Source: an uncultured Eubacteriales bacterium (GTDB taxonomy: Bacteria > Bacillota > Clostridia > Oscillospirales > CAG-382). From it: a stretch of 64,000 nucleotides of DNA. Below, one piece after another: positions 9,001-17,235 of this stretch (positions are counted from its first letter, which is position 1; each line of letters opens with the position of its first letter). The notes under the pieces are model-generated. The model had not been told where the DNA came from, did not search any database, and saw only the letters and a program-made list of their open reading frames with translations. Location: assembly GCA_934446675.1 (NCBI GenBank), contig CAKSEL010000011.1, positions 27,852 through 91,851 on the forward strand, in the 5' to 3' direction. A program made the translations under genes and the position numbers.

Positions 9001-10731
9001 AATAAGCATACCGTTGAATATCTCGTAGGTTCTTCAAAGTATACCGTAGACGGCACCGAAAAGGATCTCGGATACACGCTCTATCTCTCCGACGGACTTC
9101 CCATGATTTCGTTCAAGGCACTTGCCGAGGCTCTCGGATATACCTCCGAAGTCAAGGACGGAAACACATACGTAAAGACAACCCAGTATGATATTTATAA
9201 GTCTGTTGCAAACAGAGAAGTCGGAGACTGGGAATTCAATGACTTTGACACAGAGGGCTGGACTTCAACCCATATGTCGCTTGAAGTTAGGGACGGAGCA
9301 ATGACAATGACCGTTCTCAGCGACAAGAACAACGACCCGATCATGACCCGTTCCCAAGAGACTAAGTTTGATTCAAAGCTCTTTAAGGAATTTGAAATCA
9401 GGATGCGCTATAAGTTCACCAACGGCGAAAAGCAGACGCTTACGATATACTTCATCACAGACAGAAATTCACAGTGGGATGAGGTTAAGACCATCAAGAT
9501 TCCGCTTGAGAAGAAAGACACCGAAGGCGAATGGGAATATTATAAGGTAGACCTTACAAAGAACAGCGCATGGAAGAATACTATAACCAACCTCAGATTT
9601 GACCCGTTCAACTCTCCCGGATACATGGAGATCGACTACATGAGGTTCATTAAGGATCCCGATTATGTACCTTCCGAACTCCGTCCTTTTGAGATTGAAA
9701 ACGGCAACGCAGAGGACACATCCAATGCAACCGTATTCTACTCCAATAACGCAAAGATAACTATCGCCGAAGAACCCGGCAATACTTCAAACCACGTATG
9801 GTACGTAACTTCCGCTCCCGGAAAGAACTGGACATACTTCAGACAGGCTGCTCTCTTCAAGAAGGGCAAGAAGTATAATATCTCCTTTGACGTAAAACTT
9901 GTCGGAGATAATGCAAATAAGGGGCTCAAAGAAGCAAACTTCAATCTCAATCTGAGATATCCCGAAACCGGAGCGCTCAATAACTTTGACCACCTTATAA
10001 AGGCATTCAAGGTTACGACAGACGGTTGGACGCATGTTGAGGCTGAACACGTTGTCGCAAAGATGGACAGCTCGTCGGGACACGAATTTACAATCTATGC
10101 AAATCCTTCGGGAGACGCTTCGTTCACCTATATGGTAGATAATATCGTAGTTGCCGAATCCGATTCCGGACTTGCGGTTGAAGATGATAAGAAGACAGAG
10201 CAGACAACCGAAACAAAGCCCGATACCAAAAAGGAAGAGGCAGTACAGGGCGAGATTCCCGCACTTACAGACGCAGGACTTCTTACCGGCGTAACTCCTT
10301 ATTCCGATAACGCGGTTATTACAAGCGTTGACGATCCTAAAGAGGCAGGCAAAAAGGTTTACTGTGTGACACCTAAGGCTGGCGAAAAGAGATGGACGTA
10401 TTTCAGAGCAAAGACCGACGCTTTTGAATCTGAGGCTACATATAAGTTCTCTTATGATGTGCTTGCCGTAAGTTCGGGAGCAAACACTTCCGGCTTTACA
10501 GCTCAGATCATGGCTAACTTCAGATATAAGTCCGGAGATAAGAATGATCATGTTGTAAACCCGGTAAAGATAACACCTGCAGAAGGCTGGATTCATGTTG
10601 AATTTGAATACAAGCTTGAAGCTGTTACAGATCCGCTTTCGACACAGGAATTTACCTTGTATACAAATCCTAACGGCGAAGATTCCGTAACTTACCTGCT
10701 CAAGAACGTAAAGCTTGAGAAAAAAGCGTAA
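6025..10731 (+). CDS. Secreted SLH-anchored protein with GH99/WbsX-like domain and C-terminal carbohydrate-binding-type modules
   Basis: 1568 residues. Signal peptide about 1-34; three SLH modules about 38-210 (FKDVKKDAWYASEVKNAYE, GNWYDNAVKYALDNGI, YSDMLLVMYNAGIVMGSDEYG), so it is held non-covalently on the cell wall. A beta-sandwich-like region about 230-560 is followed by a TIM-barrel-type region about 575-895 resembling the WbsX/GH99-like family (YYDEGMPESADWEIKYMVEHGIDFQAFCWY; later LSTWNEYGEGTYIMP). A copper-amine-oxidase-N-like module lies about 1010-1055 (YLSDGLPMISFKALAEALGY), then three CBM-like beta-sandwiches about 1065-1210, 1222-1385 and 1413-1568, split by an acidic linker. It is probably a surface glycan-degrading or glycan-binding enzyme; the exact bond is not predictable. 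RBS AAGGAG; flanked by terminators, so a single-gene unit. Confidence 0.85.
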   Translation: MKLKKLGGVIAGSAIVAALCLSSSAQFAKTLTLADGQFKDVKKDAWYASEVKNAYELGFMNGTAADSFSPDGSVTVAQGITMAARVHALNNGKDVPANSTTGNWYDNAVKYALDNGIITEGQFDSYTRDAKRYEVAQLFYSAMPADAYKAVNAVYSIPDVSNASDYSDMLLVMYNAGIVMGSDEYGNFYPENNIKRSECAAIINRVALPENRLHKTLKHDRSDDAYTLCYNEMYAGYKEGINSGWVLDNRGGAPRYSLDGGYGALNDVSTELGTAMIREFNPVYSGRIVTEASYSIKGDGVFLEFRDVNDKPTYQIKTVDGSWKILGKDGTYTTILENAFGEIGAKNFNFRIVTDLNTGKSTTYINNEDCGTYPLLSDSVLNFRFATDEKSTGAISGSRINIVVNYGAYEDFTFFGPESVYGWNATEGAKLTSGELTLDENSSAVKSFDKIGGKVVGETYFILPDGGEFSYTLKSGDTASVTFAAKDGKFYANDKEVYTYTKNMWYRLRIEADTKNSSANVLLNGRSIGEVKLGASSEIDKFEVKTGAATTARLDFMKVYGLVEHADYVPEPTAKANLDDYVVGLNICSLWRNGTHFGWSCVTPYDEPKTVLGYYDEGMPESADWEIKYMVEHGIDFQAFCWYSDLSDAPLKDPRNGEQLHNGYMYSKYSDYMKYTLIWEAANSARFHADAFRNYVIPYWFENYFLDDRYLKLDNKIILCLFGANHLSQNDYFGSAEKAKVELDYLDEVAKSYGFDGVVILACSGPQGMGIEGNYAYNWGAAGKSLQTNKDRNLSNATSSKTCYTVPTISVGFDSIPWHGTRNGIMTVEDFDAAAKWVKDSYLPRFQTKGTWNERLVMLSTWNEYGEGTYIMPSGLNGFGYLDAVRKNFTNLPDEHEDKTPTAAQSERFNHLYPQYARLLRRQGWLKYNNGGSLKLESELYVNDLPFVSEIPSQNNAAAGILYPFDPATGEAFALNVHYTWRKGAGYLKIEGNKHTVEYLVGSSKYTVDGTEKDLGYTLYLSDGLPMISFKALAEALGYTSEVKDGNTYVKTTQYDIYKSVANREVGDWEFNDFDTEGWTSTHMSLEVRDGAMTMTVLSDKNNDPIMTRSQETKFDSKLFKEFEIRMRYKFTNGEKQTLTIYFITDRNSQWDEVKTIKIPLEKKDTEGEWEYYKVDLTKNSAWKNTITNLRFDPFNSPGYMEIDYMRFIKDPDYVPSELRPFEIENGNAEDTSNATVFYSNNAKITIAEEPGNTSNHVWYVTSAPGKNWTYFRQAALFKKGKKYNISFDVKLVGDNANKGLKEANFNLNLRYPETGALNNFDHLIKAFKVTTDGWTHVEAEHVVAKMDSSSGHEFTIYANPSGDASFTYMVDNIVVAESDSGLAVEDDKKTEQTTETKPDTKKEEAVQGEIPALTDAGLLTGVTPYSDNAVITSVDDPKEAGKKVYCVTPKAGEKRWTYFRAKTDAFESEATYKFSYDVLAVSSGANTSGFTAQIMANFRYKSGDKNDHVVNPVKITPAEGWIHVEFEYKLEAVTDPLSTQEFTLYTNPNGEDSVTYLLKNVKLEKKA

Positions 10732-10756
10732 GTAAAGCAAACTAAATAAACAGTTG

Positions 10757-10787
10757 CGGCACGGTGTAAAAACCGTGCCGTTGTTTT
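10757..10787 (+). terminator. Intrinsic terminator after the large SLH gene
   Basis: Perfect 9-bp stem CGGCACGGT (10757-10765) / ACCGTGCCG (10772-10780) followed by TTGTTTT. Confidence 0.85.
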
Positions 10788-10890
10788 GTGCCGGAAAGTC
10801 ATGCTTTGTCACACAGAAAAGCAAAAAAATAACGGTACACGAAAAACTAAATTCCGTATACCGCTTTTGTATTTAAATTTGCAATTTTGT

Positions 10891-12162
10891 TTATCTGTTG
10901 AAGTACTCGTAGATAGACTCAAAAGAATACTGCTCGGCATTTTCAACCGTTTCAGCCCACTCAATAAACATACTGTTCGTAATTCCGATGTTTGTGAGCG
11001 CCTCGGTTCTTAACTGGGAAGCCTCGTCAAAAATTGACTTGACATATTTGTTTGCCGTTGTTACATTTTCGTCGAGCGCGTCGTCGCTTTGATTAAACTC
11101 TATGTTCTCAAAAATCGAGTTGTACGTTTCGGAAAAACCGTCGTAAAATCCGGCTCTGTCGTCTTCAAAGTCTATGATGTCAGAATTTGCCGCAGGAGCT
11201 TTGTTTGGCTTTGAAGAACCGCCGACGTTTGAAGAACTTTCGTTATTGCCGTCGTATTTCGGAAGACCGCAGATCGGTTCCGAATCAACTGAACTCGCTG
11301 CCGCGGATTTTTCCGATTCCGCTGTCTCGGCACTTTTGCCGGTATCTGTTTCGGGACCGACGTATGATGCTGAGGGTGATAATGAAAACATTATGCCGCC
11401 CGTATAACCGTCGCTCTGCGCCGTGTCGGAACCGTAACCGGCTGCCGTATTGTCCGACGCACTTTTCGTTTGTTCTGAATCTGAGCTTCCCGGCAGATCG
11501 GTATGCGTCACAGTACGCTTTTGTACTGTTTTGCTCTCATCGTCAGAGTTTACGTCTGTACTGCCTGTATTGACGGATGTGCGAAATGTGACGGTAGGAT
11601 TTTCGTCATTCTGAAGTGCAATTTCGTTTTTCTGTTCCGAAGTATCCTGTAATGATCTTTCCGACGAAGCATTATTGTCACCGGATTTTTCGTTCTGTCC
11701 GTCCGAAGAAGTGAAAACACCGTTTATCGGAGTAAATCCGCTGCCTGTGTCTGCCGTGTCGGCAGTGTCGGAAATTTTCTCGTTTTGGAAATTGTCCGCT
11801 CCGTTCTTTGAGGAAATCATGCCCGTAAGATCGTAGCCTTTGTTTGCCGCAAAAAGTGCAATGACAATGATAAGCGCCGCAGCCGTTCCGATGTGGTGGG
11901 AAAGACATACGCGCGGAAAACTTATTGATTTTGATGTGCGGATTTCCTTCATGACACGGTCTGCAATTTCGCCGTCTTTTAAGCCGGGAATACTGAGTCC
12001 GGATAACTCGTCTTTTATTTGTGAGTTTTGCTGAAGAAAAGCACGGCATTTACCGCACGACTCAAGATGACGTTTAAACTCATCTGTCAGTTCTTCGTCG
12101 GATAAGACGCTTATCTGTAAACTTTCGCAATCCGAAAGCTTTTCATTTTTGCTGTTGTTCAT
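10891..12162 (-). CDS. Membrane anti-sigma factor with zinc-binding ZAS-like domain
   Basis: 423 residues. The N-terminus has a zf-HC2/ZAS-type anti-sigma motif H-x3-C-x2-C (H32, C36, C39), and a single membrane helix at about 89-106. The outer part is long: about 107-340 is Ser/Asp/Asn/Thr-rich low complexity, followed by a folded C-terminal region about 340-423. In this family the cytosolic ZAS domain holds the partner ECF sigma until a signal outside triggers release or proteolysis. It is encoded 81 nt after the ECF sigma gene on the same strand. AAGGAG precedes the ATG. The low-complexity extracellular linker suggests reach across a thick wall; the signal is unknown. Confidence 0.85.
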   Translation of the reverse strand: MNNSKNEKLSDCESLQISVLSDEELTDEFKRHLESCGKCRAFLQQNSQIKDELSGLSIPGLKDGEIADRVMKEIRTSKSISFPRVCLSHHIGTAAALIIVIALFAANKGYDLTGMISSKNGADNFQNEKISDTADTADTGSGFTPINGVFTSSDGQNEKSGDNNASSERSLQDTSEQKNEIALQNDENPTVTFRTSVNTGSTDVNSDDESKTVQKRTVTHTDLPGSSDSEQTKSASDNTAAGYGSDTAQSDGYTGGIMFSLSPSASYVGPETDTGKSAETAESEKSAAASSVDSEPICGLPKYDGNNESSSNVGGSSKPNKAPAANSDIIDFEDDRAGFYDGFSETYNSIFENIEFNQSDDALDENVTTANKYVKSIFDEASQLRTEALTNIGITNSMFIEWAETVENAEQYSFESIYEYFNR

Positions 12163-12243
12163 CGCCGCACACTCCTTTCATCAGCTTTTACACTTTTATA
12201 GACGTAAGTAAAACCAAAAAGTTCCGGTTTTTCTTAATAAATC

Positions 12244-12858
12244 TTAAAAATAATTTTCTTTTAAGAGTTGTTTCTTCAATGCTTCTCTTGCGCGGAACAG
12301 CCTTGACTTGACGGTGCCGGGTTCAAGACCCGTCATCTGCGCTATCTGTTCGTATGTGTAGTCGTTAATGTCGCGCAGTACGATTATCTCGCGGTGCTCG
12401 TCCGAAAGACGCGAAACGGCAGCCCATAAAAGCTGTTTTCTTTCATTTTTGAGAGCCGTTTGTTCGGGATAATTCTTCTCGTCGGTATCGGGAAGTTCAA
12501 GACCTTTGCCGTCCTCGTCAGTTTCGTCAAGGCTTACGTTTTCGCCTTTTTTCTTTCTGACAAAATCGTATGCGCAGTTCTTGGCAACACGGTACAGCCA
12601 CGTTGAAAAGCTGCTTTCGCCCTTGAAAGAGGAGAGCGAACGGTATACCTTAAGAAATACCTCCTGGCAAACGTCGGCAGTGTCGTCTGTGTTGCCGATT
12701 ATCGGGTAAACGCAGGTGCTTACAAAGCGTTCGTACTTGCGCACGAGTATTTCAAAAGAATTTTCGTCTCCGTCCGCGGCTTTAAAGGCAAGCAGCGTGT
12801 CCTCCGGCAGATCTTCGCCGTAGTTTTTCTGTTCTTTTACCTTAAAAAACAAACCCAA
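12244..12858 (-). CDS. ECF (sigma-70 family) RNA polymerase sigma factor
   Basis: 204 residues. Region 2 about 35-105 (ILVRKYERFVSTCVYPIIGNTDDTADVCQEVFLKVYRSLSSF and STWLYRVAKNCAYDFVRKKK) and region 4 about 140-195 (LWAAVSRLSDEHREIIVLRDINDYTYEQIAQMTGLEPGTVKSRLFRAREAL) are typical of SigW/RpoE-type ECF factors; an acidic linker separates them. The start is TTG at 12858, chosen because GGAGG lies about 9 nt upstream. It is co-transcribed with the downstream membrane anti-sigma gene, its presumed inhibitor. The target regulon is not visible here. Confidence 0.93.
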   Translation of the reverse strand: MGLFFKVKEQKNYGEDLPEDTLLAFKAADGDENSFEILVRKYERFVSTCVYPIIGNTDDTADVCQEVFLKVYRSLSSFKGESSFSTWLYRVAKNCAYDFVRKKKGENVSLDETDEDGKGLELPDTDEKNYPEQTALKNERKQLLWAAVSRLSDEHREIIVLRDINDYTYEQIAQMTGLEPGTVKSRLFRAREALKKQLLKENYF

Positions 12859-12895
12859 ATGTAAGCACCTCCAGTCTTTTATAATATCATTATTA

Positions 12896-12924
12896 AGTAT
12901 ATCACGTTTAAGACACTATTTCAA
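12896..12924 (-). promoter_or_regulatory. Probable promoter of the sigma/anti-sigma operon
   Basis: On the minus strand TTGAAA (12924-12919), 17 nt, TATACT (12901-12896), about 38 nt before the start. It looks like a housekeeping promoter. No ECF-type AAC motif was recognised. Confidence 0.5.
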
Positions 12925-12989
12925 GTGTAAAATGCAACAATCCGCAAACGTTTTGCAAATATTGCGTTGCATAATGCTTACAAAATCAA

Positions 12990-13035
12990 AAGACGCGTCA
13001 GCAATTTCCGTCGGTGCCGCAGCGTCTTGTTTTTT
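12990..13035 (-). terminator. Terminator of the mutL-tgt-pentapeptide operon
   Basis: AAGACGC (12990-12996) and GCGTCTT (13022-13028) form a 7-bp stem with a 25-nt loop. T-rich tracts lie on both sides, so it may work in both directions. It follows the stop of the pentapeptide gene by about 10 nt. Confidence 0.6.
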
Positions 13036-13039
13036 CTTG

Positions 13040-13627
13040 TTATTCAATTACTATTTCAAGGCTGTCAAGCAGATTTGACACTTCGGGATAGCAGAAACGC
13101 GCGCCTTTGAGAGAATTTGTCAGCACGTCTATCCTGTACCCGTATGCGTCCCTGAAATCGCACTTTTTTAAGTCGCATTTAAAAAACTCTGTTTTTGCAA
13201 GATTACAGCCGTAGAAGCTCGCGTCGGAAAGATCACATTCCGCAAAGAGCGTGTCCGAAATGCTGTTTCCTTTAAAGTCAAAGCGGCGGAAGTTCATGTT
13301 TGCAAACGTGTTGTATTTCAGATTGCAGTTTTTTAAGGCTTCGACGGGCTTTGCAAAACGCCCGCTTGAACACAATGAAAGCCAGTTGACGCCGTAAAGC
13401 GCAGAGTTTTTAAAATTGCAGCTTACAAGCACGGAATTGTCGTCGCTCGGATTTATAATGCTGCATGAATCAAAAGTGCATAGAGAAAATTTTACTTCTT
13501 TTATAAGCGTGTTTTCAAAACGGCAGTTTTTGAAGGTGCAGCTTTCAAACTCCATGTCCTCCGCGGTACTGTCGAGAAGATTCAGATTTTCAAAAAGCCT
13601 GTCCTCGTAATAGTTGTACTCTGCCAT
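13040..13627 (-). CDS. Pentapeptide-repeat protein
   Basis: 195 residues made of A(D/N)LxX-type pentapeptides with frequent F or L at the centre and C/S/N at neighbours: FESCTFKNCRFENTLI, CDLSDASFYGCNLAKTEFF, CDLKKCDFRDA. These fold as a right-handed quadrilateral helix. No signal peptide. Some relatives (Qnr, MfpA) protect DNA gyrase, but most are uncharacterised, so no function is assigned. The start codon lies 5 nt after the tgt stop, so it is probably translated from the same mRNA. Confidence 0.8.
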   Translation of the reverse strand: MAEYNYYEDRLFENLNLLDSTAEDMEFESCTFKNCRFENTLIKEVKFSLCTFDSCSIINPSDDNSVLVSCNFKNSALYGVNWLSLCSSGRFAKPVEALKNCNLKYNTFANMNFRRFDFKGNSISDTLFAECDLSDASFYGCNLAKTEFFKCDLKKCDFRDAYGYRIDVLTNSLKGARFCYPEVSNLLDSLEIVIE

Positions 13628-13632
13628 ATAAC

Positions 13633-14772
13633 TCAGTCGTCAACACGCGTGCCGAGAATTTCAACGTTGTCGCGGAAGAACTGTTCAAAACGTCCTTCGT
13701 CGAGTGCGGCGCGTATTTTTTCCATAAGCGTGTTGTAGAAATAGAGGTTGTGAAGAACGCAGAGTCTCATTCCGAGAAGCTCGCGCGCCTTGAAAAGATG
13801 TCTGATGTAGGCTCTCGTGTAGCTTCTGCACGCCGGACACTGACAGCCCTCCTCGATAGGACGCGGATCGCGTTCGTACTTTGCGTTGTTCAGGTTCATG
13901 AATCCTCTTGATGTAAAGAGGTTGCCGTGACGGGCGTTTCTGCTCGGCATAACGCAGTCGAAAAAGTCAACTCCGCGGCGAACAGCCTCAAGAATGTTTA
14001 CGGGAGTACCGACGCCCATTAGGTATCTCGGCTTGTCCGTCGGCATAAACGGCTGAACGACGTCTATAATGTTGTACATTTCCTCTGCGCTCTCGCCGAC
14101 CGCAAGACCGCCTATCGCATATCCGTCAAGACCTTCAAACTCGGCGATCTGTTTCATGTGATCAGCACGCAGATCCTCGTATGTCGAGCCTTGGTTTATT
14201 CCGAAAAGCATTTGTTTGGGATTTATCGCACCCGGCTCCGCGTTGTTCTTTTTAACTTCGTCAATGCATATTTTGAGCCAGCGTGCGGTTCTCGCACAGG
14301 AGTTTTTCGCGTAGTTGTATTCCGCAGGGTTTGCGACGCATTCGTCAAACGCCATAGCAATGGTAGAACCGAGATTTGCCTGTATTCTCATGCTTTCCTT
14401 TGGTCCCATGAAAATGCGTTTGCCGTCCATGTGAGAGGCAAATAAAACGCCTTCTTCGCTTATCTTTCGCAGTACCGCAAGTGAGAATACCTGAAATCCG
14501 CCGCTGTCGGTGAGAATGGGACCTGACCAGTTGAAAAACTTGTGCAGACCGCCGAGATCGCGGATAACGTCGTCGCCGGGACGTATGTGCAGATGGTAGG
14601 TGTTGGATAATTCAACCTGGCATTTTATCTGTCTTAAATCGTCGGTCGATACGGCGCCCTTTATGGCAGCCGATGTGCCTACGTTCATGAATACCGGCGT
14701 CTGTATTGTTCCGTGCGGAGTTACAAATTCGCCTCGTCTTGCAAGACCTTCCTGCTTTAAAAGTTTAAACAT
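13633..14772 (-). CDS. tgt: tRNA-guanine transglycosylase (queuine/preQ1 tRNA-ribosyltransferase)
   Basis: 379 residues, normal length. It swaps guanine for preQ1 at position 34 of tRNAs with GUN anticodons. Visible: LTDSGGFQVFSL with catalytic Asp89; GINQGS (191-196); GYAIGGLAVGE (218-227); FFDCVMPSRNARHG with the nucleophile Asp272; and zinc ligands C310, C312, C315 and H341. Positioned 30 nt after mutL on the same strand and 5 nt before the pentapeptide gene. No queuosine salvage or synthesis genes, nor the usual queA/yajC neighbours, are in the window. Confidence 0.97.
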   Translation of the reverse strand: MFKLLKQEGLARRGEFVTPHGTIQTPVFMNVGTSAAIKGAVSTDDLRQIKCQVELSNTYHLHIRPGDDVIRDLGGLHKFFNWSGPILTDSGGFQVFSLAVLRKISEEGVLFASHMDGKRIFMGPKESMRIQANLGSTIAMAFDECVANPAEYNYAKNSCARTARWLKICIDEVKKNNAEPGAINPKQMLFGINQGSTYEDLRADHMKQIAEFEGLDGYAIGGLAVGESAEEMYNIIDVVQPFMPTDKPRYLMGVGTPVNILEAVRRGVDFFDCVMPSRNARHGNLFTSRGFMNLNNAKYERDPRPIEEGCQCPACRSYTRAYIRHLFKARELLGMRLCVLHNLYFYNTLMEKIRAALDEGRFEQFFRDNVEILGTRVDD

Positions 14773-14802
14773 TGATTTTTTCGCCTTTCAGTATATGATG
14801 GT

Positions 14803-16980
14803 TCATGTTCTGTCGAACATTTTGTTGAGTTTGTCACGTGAGATCTCGTGAATTACCGGTCTGCCGTGCGGACAGTAAAGTACGGCGTCGTTTCCGAAAA
14901 CCTCGTCTATTATTATTTTGTTGTCTATGTCGGTGTGCTTGTCACCGCCCTTGATTGCGGCGCGGCAGGCAGCCGTGAACAGTGCGCGGTCGAATATTTC
15001 TCCTGCGGAACGGTTGTTGCCTTCGGCAAGCTTTCCGGCAAGGAAAGTAAAGACGTCTTTTGCGTCGGAGTGGCGTATCGGCGTCGGAATAGCGCGTATT
15101 ATAAAGCTGTCTGTGCCGAAATCGTCAAACTCAAATCCGATTTTTTCAAAGTATTCTTTGTTTTCACGCGCGCAAGCAGCCTCTTTCGGCGTAAGGAATA
15201 CATTTATTCCCTCAAGAAGAAACTGAGAGGAATGTTCGTAATCGGGATTTTTCAGCCTTTCGTATATAATGCGTTCGTGAGAGGCGTGCTTGTCGATTAT
15301 GTACATGCTCTGCTTGTACTGCACGATTAAATATGTGTCAAAAACCTCGCCTATGTATATCGGCTTTTGCTTGAAAGCAGACGAAGTGATCTCACTCTGC
15401 TTTTCAAAAATCTTTTGCGGTGCTGTGTCTGATACCGTTCTGACTTCATTTTCGGCTTTAACGGAATCTGCACCGTCCGTAAGTTCCGAAACGCTGCTGT
15501 CTGCCGAAATGTCCGTGATTTTAAATGCACTTTTTGCCTCGTCCGCGGCTTTTGGCGGCTCATTTATGCCGAAAGCAGGTTTTACTTCGGACTGTTCATT
15601 AAATTTTTTACTTTTTTCGTATTCACCGAAAACCTTGTCCGGAATTTCTGCGGATTTGACTTGTATATTGTCCTGTACGTCCTTGCCGTAACCGGACTGC
15701 GGAAGATTCGGAACGTAAAGCGCGCCGGTGTCCGTAATTTTTATACCGTTTTCGTAATGTGCGGGAACCGCGGCGTTATTTGGTGGTTCGGTATGGCTTT
15801 GTATTGCCGCGCCGCCTTGTACCTGATTATTGTATACAGGTATACTTGTCTGCACGGGAATTTCCGCGCTTTTTGACGGCGCTGCCGGGACTTCGGGAAT
15901 GTGCTCTTTGGTTTCCGGTGCGGCGGGGCGTTTTTCTTCGGCAGACGTATTTTCCGAAATAATCGAATTTCTTTCAAACTCCGTAAAGGTAACGCCTGCG
16001 GAAACCGAGTTTTTGACGGCAAAATAAACCGCGTCGAAAATTCTTCTTTCGTCGGAGAATTTTATCTCTAACTTTGCCGGGTGAACGTTTACGTCTACAA
16101 GCCTGAAATCTATGTCGCAGAACAGCACGCACGCCGGGAATTTTCCGGTAGGGCAGAAGCCTCTGAAACCTTCTTCAACAGCCGCGAGCATTGTCCGCGA
16201 ACGAATGTATCTGTTGTTTACGAAAAAGTTTTGCATATTGCGGTTTGGACGGCAGAATTCGGGTTTTCCGACGTATCCGTGAACTGAGATACCCGAATAT
16301 TCGTAATCTACGGGTAACAGCACCGCCGCAAATTCGCGTCCGAGTGCCGAGTATACCGCGCTTTTGAGATTTCCGTCGCCGGGCGACTGCAATTTAACGT
16401 TGTTGTCCGAAATAAAAGTAAGAGCAATGTCGGGACGCGACAGAACGAACTTTTCGCACACCGCAAGCACCGAAAGCGCCTCCGTAGAATCTTTTTTCAG
16501 AAATTTGCGCCTTGCCGGGACGTTTTCAAATATGTTCTGCACCGTAATGGTGGTTCCGTAGGGACAGCCTGCGTCCTCAAGCAACGTCTGTTCGCCGAAA
16601 TCGCACTCGAACAGCGTTCCCGAAACCTCCTCTTTGCACGACGTAAGTATTCTCACCCTTGCGACGGAGGATATTGCCGCAAGTGCTTCTCCTCTGAAAC
16701 CGTATGTCATTATGGCTTCAAGGTCGCTGCCGGTCTTAATTTTGCTCGTGGCGTGTCTCATTACGGCTTTCGGGACGTCTTCGCGCGACATTCCCTTGCC
16801 GTCGTCCGTAACTCTTATAAAGGTCGTGCCGCCGTTCTTGATTTCGACCGTCACGTTCTTTGCGCCTGCGTCTGCACAGTTTTCAAGCATTTCCTTTATC
16901 GCCGAAGACGGACGTTCCACAACTTCGCCGGCTGCTATTAAGTTTGCCGTCTGTTTGTCGAGAATGTTGATTATGCCCAA
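14803..16980 (-). CDS. mutL: DNA mismatch repair protein MutL with endonuclease motif
   Basis: 725 residues. N-terminal GHKL ATPase about 1-330 (EVVERPSSAIKEMLENCADAGA, DDGKGM, TYGFRGEALAAISSV); a long low-complexity linker about 335-540; C-terminal dimerisation/nuclease domain about 550-725. The endonuclease signature DKHASHERIIYE lies at 563-574, with ACR at 671-673 and CPHGRP at 703-708, so this is the nicking type found in bacteria without MutH. It acts with MutS, which is not encoded next door. First gene of a minus-strand operon with tgt. Starts at ATG with AGGAGGAG close upstream. Confidence 0.96.
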   Translation of the reverse strand: MGIINILDKQTANLIAAGEVVERPSSAIKEMLENCADAGAKNVTVEIKNGGTTFIRVTDDGKGMSREDVPKAVMRHATSKIKTGSDLEAIMTYGFRGEALAAISSVARVRILTSCKEEVSGTLFECDFGEQTLLEDAGCPYGTTITVQNIFENVPARRKFLKKDSTEALSVLAVCEKFVLSRPDIALTFISDNNVKLQSPGDGNLKSAVYSALGREFAAVLLPVDYEYSGISVHGYVGKPEFCRPNRNMQNFFVNNRYIRSRTMLAAVEEGFRGFCPTGKFPACVLFCDIDFRLVDVNVHPAKLEIKFSDERRIFDAVYFAVKNSVSAGVTFTEFERNSIISENTSAEEKRPAAPETKEHIPEVPAAPSKSAEIPVQTSIPVYNNQVQGGAAIQSHTEPPNNAAVPAHYENGIKITDTGALYVPNLPQSGYGKDVQDNIQVKSAEIPDKVFGEYEKSKKFNEQSEVKPAFGINEPPKAADEAKSAFKITDISADSSVSELTDGADSVKAENEVRTVSDTAPQKIFEKQSEITSSAFKQKPIYIGEVFDTYLIVQYKQSMYIIDKHASHERIIYERLKNPDYEHSSQFLLEGINVFLTPKEAACARENKEYFEKIGFEFDDFGTDSFIIRAIPTPIRHSDAKDVFTFLAGKLAEGNNRSAGEIFDRALFTAACRAAIKGGDKHTDIDNKIIIDEVFGNDAVLYCPHGRPVIHEISRDKLNKMFDRT

Positions 16981-17069
16981 AAGTCCTCACTCCTCCTTTG
17001 CACGTAAATAGAGCGCATATATTCTGTCGTAATGTGCGCATAAATACCTTATTATAAAATCTAAGTTTA

Positions 17070-17098
17070 ATTCTACCACATTTTTCGTCTTTTGTAAA
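17070..17098 (-). promoter_or_regulatory. Probable mutL promoter
   Basis: On the minus strand TTTACA (17098-17093), 17 nt, TAGAAT (17075-17070), about 90 nt upstream of the mutL start. Confidence 0.5.
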
Positions 17099-17176
17099 CA
17101 AGTTTTGAGTTATTTGATTAAATTCGCCTTTTTGGTATTATTTTTCGGTAAAATAAGCTTTTGATAAAAATATTTC

Positions 17177-17205
17177 TTGTAAAATAAGCAAAAGTATTGT
17201 ATAAT
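17177..17205 (+). promoter_or_regulatory. Probable mreB promoter
   Basis: TTGTAA (17177-17182), 17 nt, TATAAT (17200-17205), 30 nt before the ATG, divergent from the mutL promoter. Confidence 0.6.
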
Positions 17206-17235
17206 AGGGTAAATAATTATCGGGAGTAACTGTAA

